In this document: one piece after another, positions 45,633-53,435 of the stretch | Layout of the letters: each line of letters begins with the position of its first letter | How positions within the stretch are numbered: position 1 is the first letter of the stretch | Program-made: the position numbers and the translations under genes | Source of the DNA: Vibrio chagasii | Lineage (GTDB): Bacteria > Pseudomonadota > Gammaproteobacteria > Enterobacterales > Vibrionaceae | Assembly: GCF_024347355.1 (NCBI RefSeq) | Contig: NZ_AP025466.1 | Coordinates: forward strand, 1,674,001 to 1,738,000 | Direction of reading: 5' to 3' | DNA: 64,000 bases | The notes under the pieces: model-generated | The model's database searches: none | What the model was told of the DNA's origin: nothing | Seen by the model: the letters and a program-made list of their open reading frames with translations, nothing else

Positions 45633-45950
45633 ATGAAAAAATTGTTTTTGTGTTTTTTTATTGCTGTAATTTCGATACCTTCATTTGCTAATGAGAATTA
45701 TCAAAATGGGAAAATCAAGAATTTAACTGTTACAACTGCCGGTATTATGATCATGATGGATACTGGGCAACCAAATAACTGTGCAGGAACTCCATACGGT
45801 TGGTTGTTGATCAAACAAGAATATACAGCACTTACTTCCGTGGTTCTAGCTGCTTGGGCATCTGGCAATAAGTCCGGTACAGTTTACACCAGTGGGAGAG
45901 AGGGAGGTGTGGGCTTCTGTTTAGTCACTCAATTTGATCCTAATAATTAA
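45633..45950 (+). CDS. Small exported protein, paralogue-like to 44984
   Basis: A 105-residue protein with a signal peptide (MKKLFLCFFIAVISIPSFA) and AGGAGA ribosome-binding site. The mature region NGKIKNLTVTTAGIMIMMDTG, EYTALTSVVLAAWASGN and GGVGFCLVTQF matches the layout of the neighbouring protein. Two cysteines. Such pairs look like a small secreted family; role unknown. Confidence 0.65.
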   Translation: MKKLFLCFFIAVISIPSFANENYQNGKIKNLTVTTAGIMIMMDTGQPNNCAGTPYGWLLIKQEYTALTSVVLAAWASGNKSGTVYTSGREGGVGFCLVTQFDPNN

Positions 45951-45979
45951 TTTCAGTATCAAGTGTAAAAACTTCTTAC

Positions 45980-46003
45980 AGCCATCGCTCACGGTGGCTT
46001 TTT
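45980..46003 (+). terminator. Terminator, element 1 (copy in element 2)
   Basis: AGCCATCG / CGGTGGCT with loop CTCA and T run. The hairpin and about 100 following bases (including CCACGGAAAACGCA) recur at 52640 onward. Confidence 0.8.
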
Positions 46004-46226
46004 CACGCCTGTCACACAGCCCCACCTAAAACACAACCAACCCACGGAAAACGCATTCCCCTGCCCACCTGAAGAGTTTTCTATCTCATTTTTTCGCAAT
46101 TCTATTTCAGTGAAACTCTGCCGCCGCTATGGAAGGCTAGCAAGCCGCGAGCCCTTTAGGAATAGGGGGAAGGGATGGTTGAGGTGTTGAGAATGCCAAC
46201 AGGACGCCTACCAACAGCGAAAAGGC

Positions 46227-46523
46227 GTGTATCAATTAGTCGACCAGGAAGGCAATTTTGAGCGAAAGACAGACCAAGCCGACAAGCTTGAATGCCTCAC
46301 TCAACAAATCAAAGTGCTCGAAGATAGAATCACTGAGATAGACGGTAACCACACTGAAACCGTCAGAGGCAATAGAGCAATCAAAGCTAATAACATCACC
46401 GAAGACGCCGACACCATCAAATTCAATGGTGGTAAAGGCGTGTGCACTGGCGCGAGTATCTGCCCATTTATGGGAAAACCCCATGTTGACGTATCAACCA
46501 CTGTATTTGTAGGAAAAGACTGA
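46227..46523 (+). CDS. Phage protein, 5'-truncated (baseplate/tail type)
   Basis: The 98 codons from GTG 46227 are open back to a stop at 46188, but there is no good ribosome-binding site, so this is probably the 3' part of a longer phage gene. A coiled-coil-like start (DKLECLTQQIKVLEDRITEID) leads to TVRGNRAIKANNITEDADTIKFNGGKGVCTGASICPFMGKPHVD, which reads like the tip/spike region of phage baseplate proteins. Function inferred only. It is coupled to the next gene by TGATG. Confidence 0.5.
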   Translation: MYQLVDQEGNFERKTDQADKLECLTQQIKVLEDRITEIDGNHTETVRGNRAIKANNITEDADTIKFNGGKGVCTGASICPFMGKPHVDVSTTVFVGKD

Positions 46524-46720
46524 TGGCCATAAGCAAAGCATCACTGAAACAGAAATTGGAAACTGAACTGAAAGCTAAGGGTTTCGTGCTCGATGGTGAG
46601 CTCGCCATGGCAGGCATGATGGCTGAAGCCATTGCCAATGCGGTAGTCGACGAAATAACGCAGAACGCTCAAGTGGAAGTCTCGGGTGGCAGCTCTGCGG
46701 GGAGTTATCAAGTGCAATAG
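46523..46720 (+). CDS. Small phage-type protein, unknown
   Basis: A 65-residue protein starting inside the stop of the previous gene (TGATG). It is helical (SLKQKLETELKAKGFVLDGELAMAGMMAEAIANAVVDEITQNA) with a Gly/Ser-rich tail, like small structural genes next to baseplate genes in P2-like phages. Not recognised further. Confidence 0.55.
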   Translation: MAISKASLKQKLETELKAKGFVLDGELAMAGMMAEAIANAVVDEITQNAQVEVSGGSSAGSYQVQ

Positions 46721-46821
46721 TTTTTTGAATAAAACAAAATGTGGATGTTCAAGCTTCCTAACGTATATTTGCCCCAACTTTTGTTGAGGTCTTTCATTTT
46801 TTGTCGAGTACCAAAATAAAA

Positions 46822-46853
46822 ACCAGCCACTGCAATATGCTGCAATGACTGGT
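46822..46853 (-). terminator. Terminator of the minus-strand BspA-like gene
   Basis: Read on the minus strand: ACCAGTCATTGCA / TGCAGTGGCTGGT and then TTTTTATTTT. Confidence 0.85.
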
Positions 46854-46872
46854 ATCTATGCATAGCGGTTAA

Positions 46873-48204
46873 CTATTGAAAAAAGCGAGGGAAATATGCT
46901 CTATTTCTACTTAATTTGCTGTTTTCAGCGAAATGCCATGTACGGCGAAGATCGATAACCTCGTTGACATCCCAACCAGATAAATCTTGCTCAAAGACTG
47001 CAGCTCTTGAGAACATTCCATTAATGTGGGTGACGTTAGCCGTGTTCCAATCCCCGATTGGTTGGTTAAAGGATTTGCTGGAAGCGAACATGTGTCTCAT
47101 ATCGGTGACGTTAGCCGTATTCCAATCACCGATAGGTTGGTTAAAGGAGCCGCTGTCGTCGAACATTTGGCTCATATTGGTGACCTTTGACGTGTCCCAG
47201 TTGCCAATAGGTTGATTAAAGGTTGGATTTTGGGAAAACATCGATCGCATATCAGTGACCTCTGCCGTATCCCATTCACCGATGGGTTGGTTAAATACAT
47301 AAGCGCGATAAAACATCAAGCGCATATTGGTAACTTTAGATGTATCCCAGTTGCCGATAGGTTGGTTAAAGGCAGTGGTAATTGCGAAAAGTCCTTGCAT
47401 ATTAGTTACTTGGCTGGTGTCCCAATCACTGATGTCGGCATTGAAATCTTTATATGCGGGCTTAAAATCTCTTAAAAATAAGTATGCCATATCAGTGACA
47501 TGAGAGGTGCAAAAACGCAAATCATCGTTGACCAAGGCATCTTGGTTTTCGGGTAGGCGGATCGACGTATCATCAACCACAAGATATTCCATGTTTTTAT
47601 ATCTAAACCTTTCACCGACGCCTTTATCCAAGCAGCTCACCGTTGATTGAAGCGAACTGCTGGTGTCGTAACTGAAAGCATCTGCGCCCAAAAACATGTC
47701 GGTCATATCGGTCACATTACTGGTGTTCCAAGCACTGATGTTTTGATTAAAGACACTGGCGTTTTGGAACATGTTAGCCATGTTGGTGACGTTGGACGTG
47801 TCCCAGCCAATGATGTTTTGATTAAATGCACTGGCGTTTTGGAACATGTTAGCCATATTGGTGACGTTGGATGTATCCCAGTCACTAATGTCTGCACTAA
47901 ACGTACTATTCCCTTGGAATAGGTTACTCATATCGGTTACTTGAGAAGTACAAAAGTATAAATAGCCTTGTTGGAGAGCGTTAATTTTATCTTGCTGACC
48001 GACAATACGATCATCTGCAACCATATATAAACGTTGCTTTTCAATAAATACCGAACCTATTTCGGCATCCGGGCAAGAAACAGTATCAGCATAGGTAGAG
48101 AAGCTATTGAATAACAAAGCAGCACTCAACGCAGTGAGTGTTAAAGGGTGGGTTAAAGCCAGAATTATATTTTTACCAATTTTATATTTATGAGATGGGC
48201 GCAA
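46873..48204 (-). CDS. BspA-type repeat surface protein with duplicated N-terminal module
   Basis: A 443-residue exported protein (signal peptide ending STYA). It is built of 25-residue BspA/DUF285 units (FNQPIGNWDTSKVTNMRLMFYRAYV type). The leader module TVSCPDAEIGSVFIEKQRLYMVADD...FCTSQVTDMSNLF occurs twice: at the mature N terminus and again near residue 185 (TVSCLDKGVGERFRYKNMEYLVVDD...FCTSHVTDMAYLF). So it looks like two shorter proteins of this family fused. Such proteins are surface-exposed and often bind host or cell ligands. It is divergent from two more family members. Confidence 0.85.
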   Translation of the reverse strand: MRPSHKYKIGKNIILALTHPLTLTALSAALLFNSFSTYADTVSCPDAEIGSVFIEKQRLYMVADDRIVGQQDKINALQQGYLYFCTSQVTDMSNLFQGNSTFSADISDWDTSNVTNMANMFQNASAFNQNIIGWDTSNVTNMANMFQNASVFNQNISAWNTSNVTDMTDMFLGADAFSYDTSSSLQSTVSCLDKGVGERFRYKNMEYLVVDDTSIRLPENQDALVNDDLRFCTSHVTDMAYLFLRDFKPAYKDFNADISDWDTSQVTNMQGLFAITTAFNQPIGNWDTSKVTNMRLMFYRAYVFNQPIGEWDTAEVTDMRSMFSQNPTFNQPIGNWDTSKVTNMSQMFDDSGSFNQPIGDWNTANVTDMRHMFASSKSFNQPIGDWNTANVTHINGMFSRAAVFEQDLSGWDVNEVIDLRRTWHFAENSKLSRNRAYFPRFFQ

Positions 48205-48425
48205 AATGCGCGCGGAAGGATAACCTGTTTCATATTAAAAGTGAATAGTTATCTTAAAACCATTGATTTTTGGAGTGTGTGGCCCTTGATAACTTGATTG
48301 CCATTAATCTGAGTGGTTTTTTGGGGGAGGGACTCAATTTATATATTTAGGATTATTCTCCATCTGAAAAAGTGAAAATAACCAGCGAGCTTTCTGTATC
48401 ATTTCGAACTTATTTTAATTAAATC

Positions 48426-48875
48426 ATGGTTTTAACTATGAAGCTACGTTCGATTATTTCCGCCTGTGCGCTGCTGAGTTGTAGCCACACCTTTGCCAGT
48501 GAACCAGAAACGGTAACCTGCGAATCAAATAAACCAGGAACCGTCATGGTTCAAGAAGATGAGCTGTTTGTGGTCGTCAATGATGCACTCATTCGCAACT
48601 CAGACTATTGGCAAAACTTTCTTGATGGCAACATTCTGCTCTGCACCACTCACGTAACAGACATGAGTGACCTGTTCGCTAAAAACAAATACTTCAATCA
48701 GGACATCAGCCGTTGGGACACCTCTCATGTGACTAATATGGACCGAATGTTCTCCGGCGCTAAGCGCTTTGACCAAGACTTAACCCACTGGGACGTCAAG
48801 CGCGTCTCACGCCATATCGACTTCGCAAAAGGCAGTGGCCTGTCTGAAGATAGCCTTCCAACTTTTACACAATAA
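48426..48875 (+). CDS. Short BspA-type repeat protein
   Basis: A 149-residue member of the same family: signal peptide (with LLSC, a possible but imperfect lipobox), the leader module TVTCESNKPGTVMVQEDELFVVVND...LLCTTHVTDMSDLF, and only two repeat units plus the end cap HIDFAKGSGLSEDSLPTF. It is the minimal form of the architecture. The ATG at 48438 is an alternative start. It is followed after 26 bases by the long paralogue, one operon. Confidence 0.82.
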   Translation: MVLTMKLRSIISACALLSCSHTFASEPETVTCESNKPGTVMVQEDELFVVVNDALIRNSDYWQNFLDGNILLCTTHVTDMSDLFAKNKYFNQDISRWDTSHVTNMDRMFSGAKRFDQDLTHWDVKRVSRHIDFAKGSGLSEDSLPTFTQ

Positions 48876-48901
48876 CGTCTATTCAACCCTAGGAAAATAC
48901 A

Positions 48902-50242
48902 ATGAAAAGAACCATAACCTCACTTCTCGTGGGCGCCGCTGCGCTCGCTAGCCAAACCGCATTTGCTGTAGATATCTCAGTAAAATGCCCTGACCAACCT
49001 GTTAACTCCGTGATGCTTGAAAACGGGCAAGTCTATGTGGTGGTGGATAACACCCTAATAAAAAACGAGACGTTGCTCGATAAATTAGAGCAAGGCCACA
49101 TAGGATTTTGCACAACACAGGTGACGGATATGAGTAGAGTTTTTTATGACCGAGTTTCTTTTAATACAGATATTAGTGATTGGGATACATCAAATGTGAC
49201 GAACATGGCTTGGATGTTTAAAGGAGCTAAATCTTTTAACCAAGACATAGGTTATTGGGATACATCGAATGTCAGAGGAATGTACGAAATGTTTAAGTGG
49301 GCTAGTACATTCAATCAAGATATAGGTTATTGGGATACATCTAAAGTGACGAGTATGAGCGGGATGTTCGGAGCCACAAAATTATTTAACCAAGATATAG
49401 GTCACTGGAACACATCAAATGTGAAGTATATGGATTATATGTTTAGTGGTGCAAGTGCCTTTAATCAAAATATCGGCCATTGGGATACATCAAATGTGAC
49501 TGATATGGGTAAGATGTTTGTTGGAGCAGAAGCCTTTAATCAAAATATCGGTCATTGGGATACATCAAATGTGACGGATTTTAGTTCTATGTTTAGTGGT
49601 GCAAGTGCCTTTAACCAATATATCGGTGGGTGGGATACATCGAATGTGACGGATTTTAGTTCTATGTTTAGTGGTGCAAGTGCCTTTAACCAATATATCG
49701 GTGGGTGGGATACATCGAATGTGACGGCTTTTAATTTTATGTTTCATGATGCAAGCGCTTTTAACCAATATATCGGTACTTGGGACACATCCAGTGTGAA
49801 GGTTATGATATATATGTTTGCTGGTGCAAGTGCCTTTAACCAAGATATTGGTGCCTGGGATACATCAAATGTGACGGATTTTGGTTATATGTTTAGTGGT
49901 GCAAGTGCCTTTAACCAATATATCGGTGGGTGGGATACATCGAATGTGACAAGTATGAGAGCCCTGTTCTTTAGTGCACAAGCATTTAATCAAGATATAA
50001 GTGGGTGGGACACATCGAATGTGACAAGTATGGTTAGCATGTTTTATAACGCAGGTGCCTTTAATCAAGATATAGGTGATTGGGATACATCGAATGTTGT
50101 GGGTATGAGATACATGTTTCGTGATACGAAGGCCTTTAACCAAGACTTATCTAACTGGAACGTGAGCAAGGTAACAGACCACACTGACTTTGCGAAAGAC
50201 AGTGTTCTGACTGAAGAACAACTGCCAATTTTTGTGGACTAA
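48902..50242 (+). CDS. Long BspA-type repeat surface protein
   Basis: A 446-residue exported protein: signal peptide (ending AFA), leader module [25 protein letters not shown]...[13 protein letters not shown], then 14 units of exactly 25 residues (residues 87-436, consensus FNQDIGxWDTSNVTxMxxMFxGASA), and the cap [18 protein letters not shown]. Units 6-8 and 10-11 are nearly identical at DNA level, pointing to recent unit duplication or conversion. Probably surface-located; ligand unknown. Confidence 0.88.
   Translation: MKRTITSLLVGAAALASQTAFAVDISVKCPDQPVNSVMLENGQVYVVVDNTLIKNETLLDKLEQGHIGFCTTQVTDMSRVFYDRVSFNTDISDWDTSNVTNMAWMFKGAKSFNQDIGYWDTSNVRGMYEMFKWASTFNQDIGYWDTSKVTSMSGMFGATKLFNQDIGHWNTSNVKYMDYMFSGASAFNQNIGHWDTSNVTDMGKMFVGAEAFNQNIGHWDTSNVTDFSSMFSGASAFNQYIGGWDTSNVTDFSSMFSGASAFNQYIGGWDTSNVTAFNFMFHDASAFNQYIGTWDTSSVKVMIYMFAGASAFNQDIGAWDTSNVTDFGYMFSGASAFNQYIGGWDTSNVTSMRALFFSAQAFNQDISGWDTSNVTSMVSMFYNAGAFNQDIGDWDTSNVVGMRYMFRDTKAFNQDLSNWNVSKVTDHTDFAKDSVLTEEQLPIFVD
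49160..50209 (+). repeat. Array of fourteen 75-bp coding repeats
   Basis: Fourteen in-phase 75-bp units in the long BspA gene. The block GTGCAAGTGCCTTTAACCAA recurs almost unchanged from unit to unit in the central part (49600-49930), while the outer units are diverged. Confidence 0.9.
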
Positions 50243-50269
50243 TCCCCGTTTCGTTTTAGCTAAACAAAG

Positions 50270-50302
50270 GCCAGTGTTGATGGATTCAACGCTGGCTTTT
50301 TT
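50270..50302 (+). terminator. Terminator of the BspA-like operon
   Basis: GCCAGTGTTGA / TCAACGCTGGC with one G-T pair, then six T. A diverged copy lies at 56489-56525. Confidence 0.88.
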
Positions 50303-50458
50303 ATTGGTTGATTCACTCTCAAAAATTGGCTGCAAAAATGGCGGCATTCATTGTAAAAACAGCGTTATTTATGGGGATAAATTGTCTTTTTAACTATTTT
50401 TATTTACATAGGTCTCTTGGTCAAATTGTTGTCTTTTTTAATTTATTTTCGTTCCTTT

Positions 50459-50602
50459 AAGTTCTACGGCATGTCTTCACAGTCGGCGATGGACAAGTAC
50501 TCAGGTAGTGTTGATAGGTTACTGTGTGCATATAGTGAAACTGTTTTACCTAAAATTTGGCAAGTGGCGACAGCCGAGCTAAATGTTCTCAAGGCTGGTT
50601 AA
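50459..50602 (+). pseudogene. Remnant of the guaC 3' end (putative att junction)
   Basis: The first 29 bases are identical to guaC 42233-42261, then similarity decays ([18 protein letters not shown] against [18 protein letters not shown]; later ETVLP and ATAELNVLK against KTVLLP and [10 protein letters not shown], with an internal deletion). The left border of identity is sharp. This fits the displaced target gene end left when an element integrates into guaC and restores it with its own 3' copy. Confidence 0.85.
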
Positions 50603-50604
50603 AG

Positions 50605-50970
50605 ATTTTAACAAGAATTATAGATTAATTGCCTTAGATGAATGAGCTGGTTTTAAGAGGGCATAGCGCATTGTCATACTGATATCGGCATAACCAAGAA
50701 TATCGCGCAAAACTAAAATGTTCCCTCTATTCATTATAAAGTGGCTGGTAGATTAATGTCTTAAAACGGTGGATGCTTGACCATAAAGGAGGCTTATGGC
50801 GAGTTTGTTCTTCAGGATGTAGCAGAAAGGGGCATAGCATTGATTGTATGGTCTGCCCGACGTAGGTTTACAGATCTTGTTGCAAGGCGCTTCAGAGATA
50901 GGCAAAGAGCGATCTTTTTTGTCGAGTGTTGGTGAGCGTTAGTGCATATTTGCTTGACTGAGAGCCTTTA
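50605..50970 (-). pseudogene. Second integrase remnant, strongly decayed
   Basis: Aligns with 42600-42985 over its length (for example GAGTTTGTTCTTCAGGAT and TTCAGAGATAGG are shared) but has many substitutions and frame breaks. The N-terminal end is lost and the sequence joins straight to the Ogr-like remnant. Confidence 0.85.
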
Positions 50971-50973
50971 AGG

Positions 50974-51068
50974 TAGCACTCGCCACTACAGCTAAAATAT
51001 AAGTTGCCGAAATACGTCTTATTTATGCCGGCTTCATCGTCACACTCTTAGCAAATCTCTCCCATGCC
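50974..51068 (-). pseudogene. Second Ogr-like gene remnant
   Basis: Matches the first half of the gene at 43865-44116 together with its upstream region (ATCGAAATGA, TTTATACAGTTCTACCG shared at 44130-44190 and 51070-51140). Stops and changes destroy the frame. Confidence 0.75.
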
Positions 51069-51346
51069 ATACCGTAAAGCTATCGAAATGAAAAGCCCAC
51101 GATACATAATTATAATGAGGGTTTATACAGTTCTACCGTTTTAGAGGCCGTCTTTATGCCCTCCACAATGGGCGTATTCACCCCAGATGAGCCATAGCTT
51201 TAGGGCTATTATGCGTAAGAATTCTGTATTTTGTGAAGTGATAAAGCATAAGCTACAGAGGACGTATTGATCGTGTTGAGTGTAAATGTGTATCTTCTCT
51301 AGTATCGGTTTAATAGATAGCAAGCGATTAGCAATCAGGGGGAATA

Positions 51347-51817
51347 GTGAGCATCAATATCAGGAATGCAGAAATTAGTGATGCAAAGGCAATCAGTGAG
51401 TTGATCTTACCTTTAACAAACAAATATGTTTGCCCAACTTGTGATGTGTCGGTACACAGTATTTTGCTCGATTCAATGTCAGAGAAAAACATGGAAAAAT
51501 ATCTGTCTACAAACTATAACTATGTTGTTGCAGTAACCGAGAATAATTAAGTCGTTGGTGTAGCTGGAGTACGAGACAAGTCACATCTGTACCATCTATT
51601 CGTAGATGATGATTTTCAAGGTCATGGGCTCTCCCGTCAATTATGGGAAACTGTTAAACAAAAAGCATTAGAAAGCGGTAATAGCGGTCTATTTACGGTT
51701 AACTCTGCGGTAAATGCGGAAAGCGTATATTTGCGTTTTGGTTTTAAACGCACAGAAGGCGTTAGAAATCGCCAAGGAATGGTTGATATTCCAATGGTGT
51801 TAGAGTTTGATTGCTAA
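51347..51817 (+). pseudogene. GNAT acetyltransferase, one in-frame stop
   Basis: One 156-codon frame from GTG 51347 (ribosome-binding site AGGGGGAA) broken only by TAA at 51548-51550, one base from AAA (Lys). After it the frame reads VVGVAGVRDKSHLYHLFVDDDFQGHGLSRQLWE (acetyl-CoA loop; G-x-G in place of the usual QxxGxG/A) and VYLRFGFKR, the classic GNAT end. The start sits at the same position in the element as that of the RraB-like gene in element 1, and an attC-like repeat follows directly. It is a cassette-like cargo recently inactivated. Confidence 0.85.
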
Positions 51818-51930
51818 AAATTTGTTTAAGAATGATTCGCGACACTTGGTAGTTTTACTATCCGTTAGTTTCGATCTTTATGGCGTTATGCGGCGGGCGG
51901 CCCTGGTATTACGTTGCTTATCCCTTAATA
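51814..51930 (+). repeat. attC-like (Vibrio superintegron repeat-type) site after the GNAT gene
   Basis: CTAAAAATTTGTTTAAGAATG, ATTCGCGACACTTGG and TATTACGTTGCTTATCCCTTAAT follow the order and spacing of the site at 44781-44900 and of Vibrio superintegron repeats. It ends just before the LysE start; the canonical GTTA crossover is missing. Confidence 0.7.
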
Positions 51931-51939
51931 GGAAATATC

Positions 51940-52598
51940 ATGAATTTTGAAAATTGGTTAGCTTTTTGCTCAATTGCACTTATTGCGGCAGCGATTCCTG
52001 GTCCTGCGATATTGCTAGTATCAACGCATAGTCTAGAGTTCGGGGCTGCACGTGCTCTTATTACCGCGGCAGGTAATGTAACTGGACTTTTTATTATGTC
52101 TACTTTCTCTATATTAGGATTAAGCGCGCTAGTGATTGTTTCTTCAACAGCTTTTACGATCATAAAAGTAATTGGGGCGTTATATCTCTTATATATGGGA
52201 GTAAAATTATGGCGTAATGGCGTAATGGCGTAATGGCGTAATGGCGTAATGGCGTAAAACTAAAAACAGCCGACAGCACATACCCAAAAAAATTTAGTGC
52301 TCGGAGCCTTTATTCTCAAGGGCTTCTCATTTCACTAACAAACCCTAAAGCAATTATATTTACATCTGCACTTTTTCCACAGTTCATTAATGCCTCAGAG
52401 TCTTTGTTTAATCAATTTTCAATACTAGTTACTACCCTTATGATGTGTTCATTTTTGTGTCTACTCTCATACTCTTTTTTGAGTCAGAAGTTAAAAGCTG
52501 GGGCTAAAAGCTTTGTATCAGGGAGCACTATCGGAAAGGTGTTTGGAACTACATTTATCAGTGCTGGTGCAGCTTTGGTAATGTCAACTCATAGATAA
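51940..52598 (+). pseudogene. LysE/RhtB-family exporter, out of frame by an 8-bp repeat
   Basis: Frame 1 reads MNFENWLAFCSIALIAAAIPGPAILLVSTHS up to YLLYMGVKLWRNG, then runs into TAA inside the repeat at 52211-52257. Behind the repeat another frame continues WRNGVKLKTADSTYPKK...QGLLISLTNPKAIIFTSALFPQF to 52598, the normal second half of LysE. Removing four 8-bp units (32 bases) joins both into one 208-residue protein, the usual size for this amino-acid exporter family. The current state is OFF: phase variation or decay. Confidence 0.88.
52211..52257 (+). repeat. 8-bp tandem repeat (GGCGTAAT)n in the LysE-family gene
   Basis: Five complete GGCGTAAT units and a sixth of seven bases. The unit length is not a multiple of three, so slippage shifts the frame. 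Confidence 0.97.
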
Positions 52599-52639
52599 TT
52601 GTGAATTAGTACAAGTTTGAAATGCAACTATCCCAAGAT

Positions 52640-52664
52640 AGCCACCGATCATGGTGGCTTTTTT
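52640..52664 (+). terminator. Terminator, element 2
   Basis: AGCCACC / GGTGGCT with loop GATCAT and six T; homologous to the terminator at 45980-46003, including downstream sequence to about 52785. Confidence 0.85.
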
Positions 52665-52849
52665 GTGCCTATTGCAGAGCCCAGCTAAAACACAAACAAT
52701 CCACGGAAAACGCACAACTCATGCCCGCAGAGTCGCGTTATCGGTCTCATATTTTCGCAAATTTTGTCACTTGTCTTAACATGATGCTAGCGAGTTGTAA
52801 GGTTTATAGAAAGCACAAAGGAGGGGGAGTGTTTACGAGGATAAATTAA

Positions 52850-53435
52850 TTTGTAGGGTGCCTAATAAAATTGCGAAGAGTGCAAAAAATTGAAATTTTG
52901 AAGATCAGCTATGAACATTATTGTATCGATTCTATTCTTATTGAATAAGCGCTGAGCGTGAATAGAGAATTGTAGCCCACGGATACCTTCGAACGTAAGT
53001 GCGCCCCAAATTATAATTTTTAATGCCTCACTCAAAAATTGGAATTACCTGACCTCTTAGTATGATAAGTGAATAAAAGTGATTGGTTAATTTTAGTTAT
53101 GAATAATAGACGTTTATTTTCGTTTAGGCATAGTAAATGGATATTCGAAGTCCAAAATAAAATTATTCCAGTATATATGGTGAGAGTGAAAATTAATTGT
53201 TAAGTATGTTTTAATTTTGTGAAAAATAAAAATCCTATAAACAGCAATATCCTAAGTGGTTCGGAGTCTTTACGAGTATTTATTAGTTAGTTGATGTCTT
53301 AAATGATAACTTAATAATATAGGTGCTTTTAGTTGATTTAATTTGATATGCAACTGGATTTAAGTATGATGCATGGAACTAATACTATAAACGTAAAAAC
53401 GGTATTACAAGATACCGTCCTAAAGAGAGTCAGTT
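52850..53435. other. AT-rich intergenic region
   Basis: About 580 bases without a supported gene. It precedes a large exported protein gene. No clear phage or guaC sequence was seen. Confidence 0.5.

Noticed and set aside
49160..50209. Regular 75-bp repeats as a possible CRISPR array
   Set aside because: The repeats are in-frame coding units without unique spacers of constant length; the translation is a BspA-type protein.
50417..50602. 61-codon frame as a small gene
   Set aside because: Its sequence is a decayed copy of the guaC 3' end; the first codons upstream of 50459 are unrelated.
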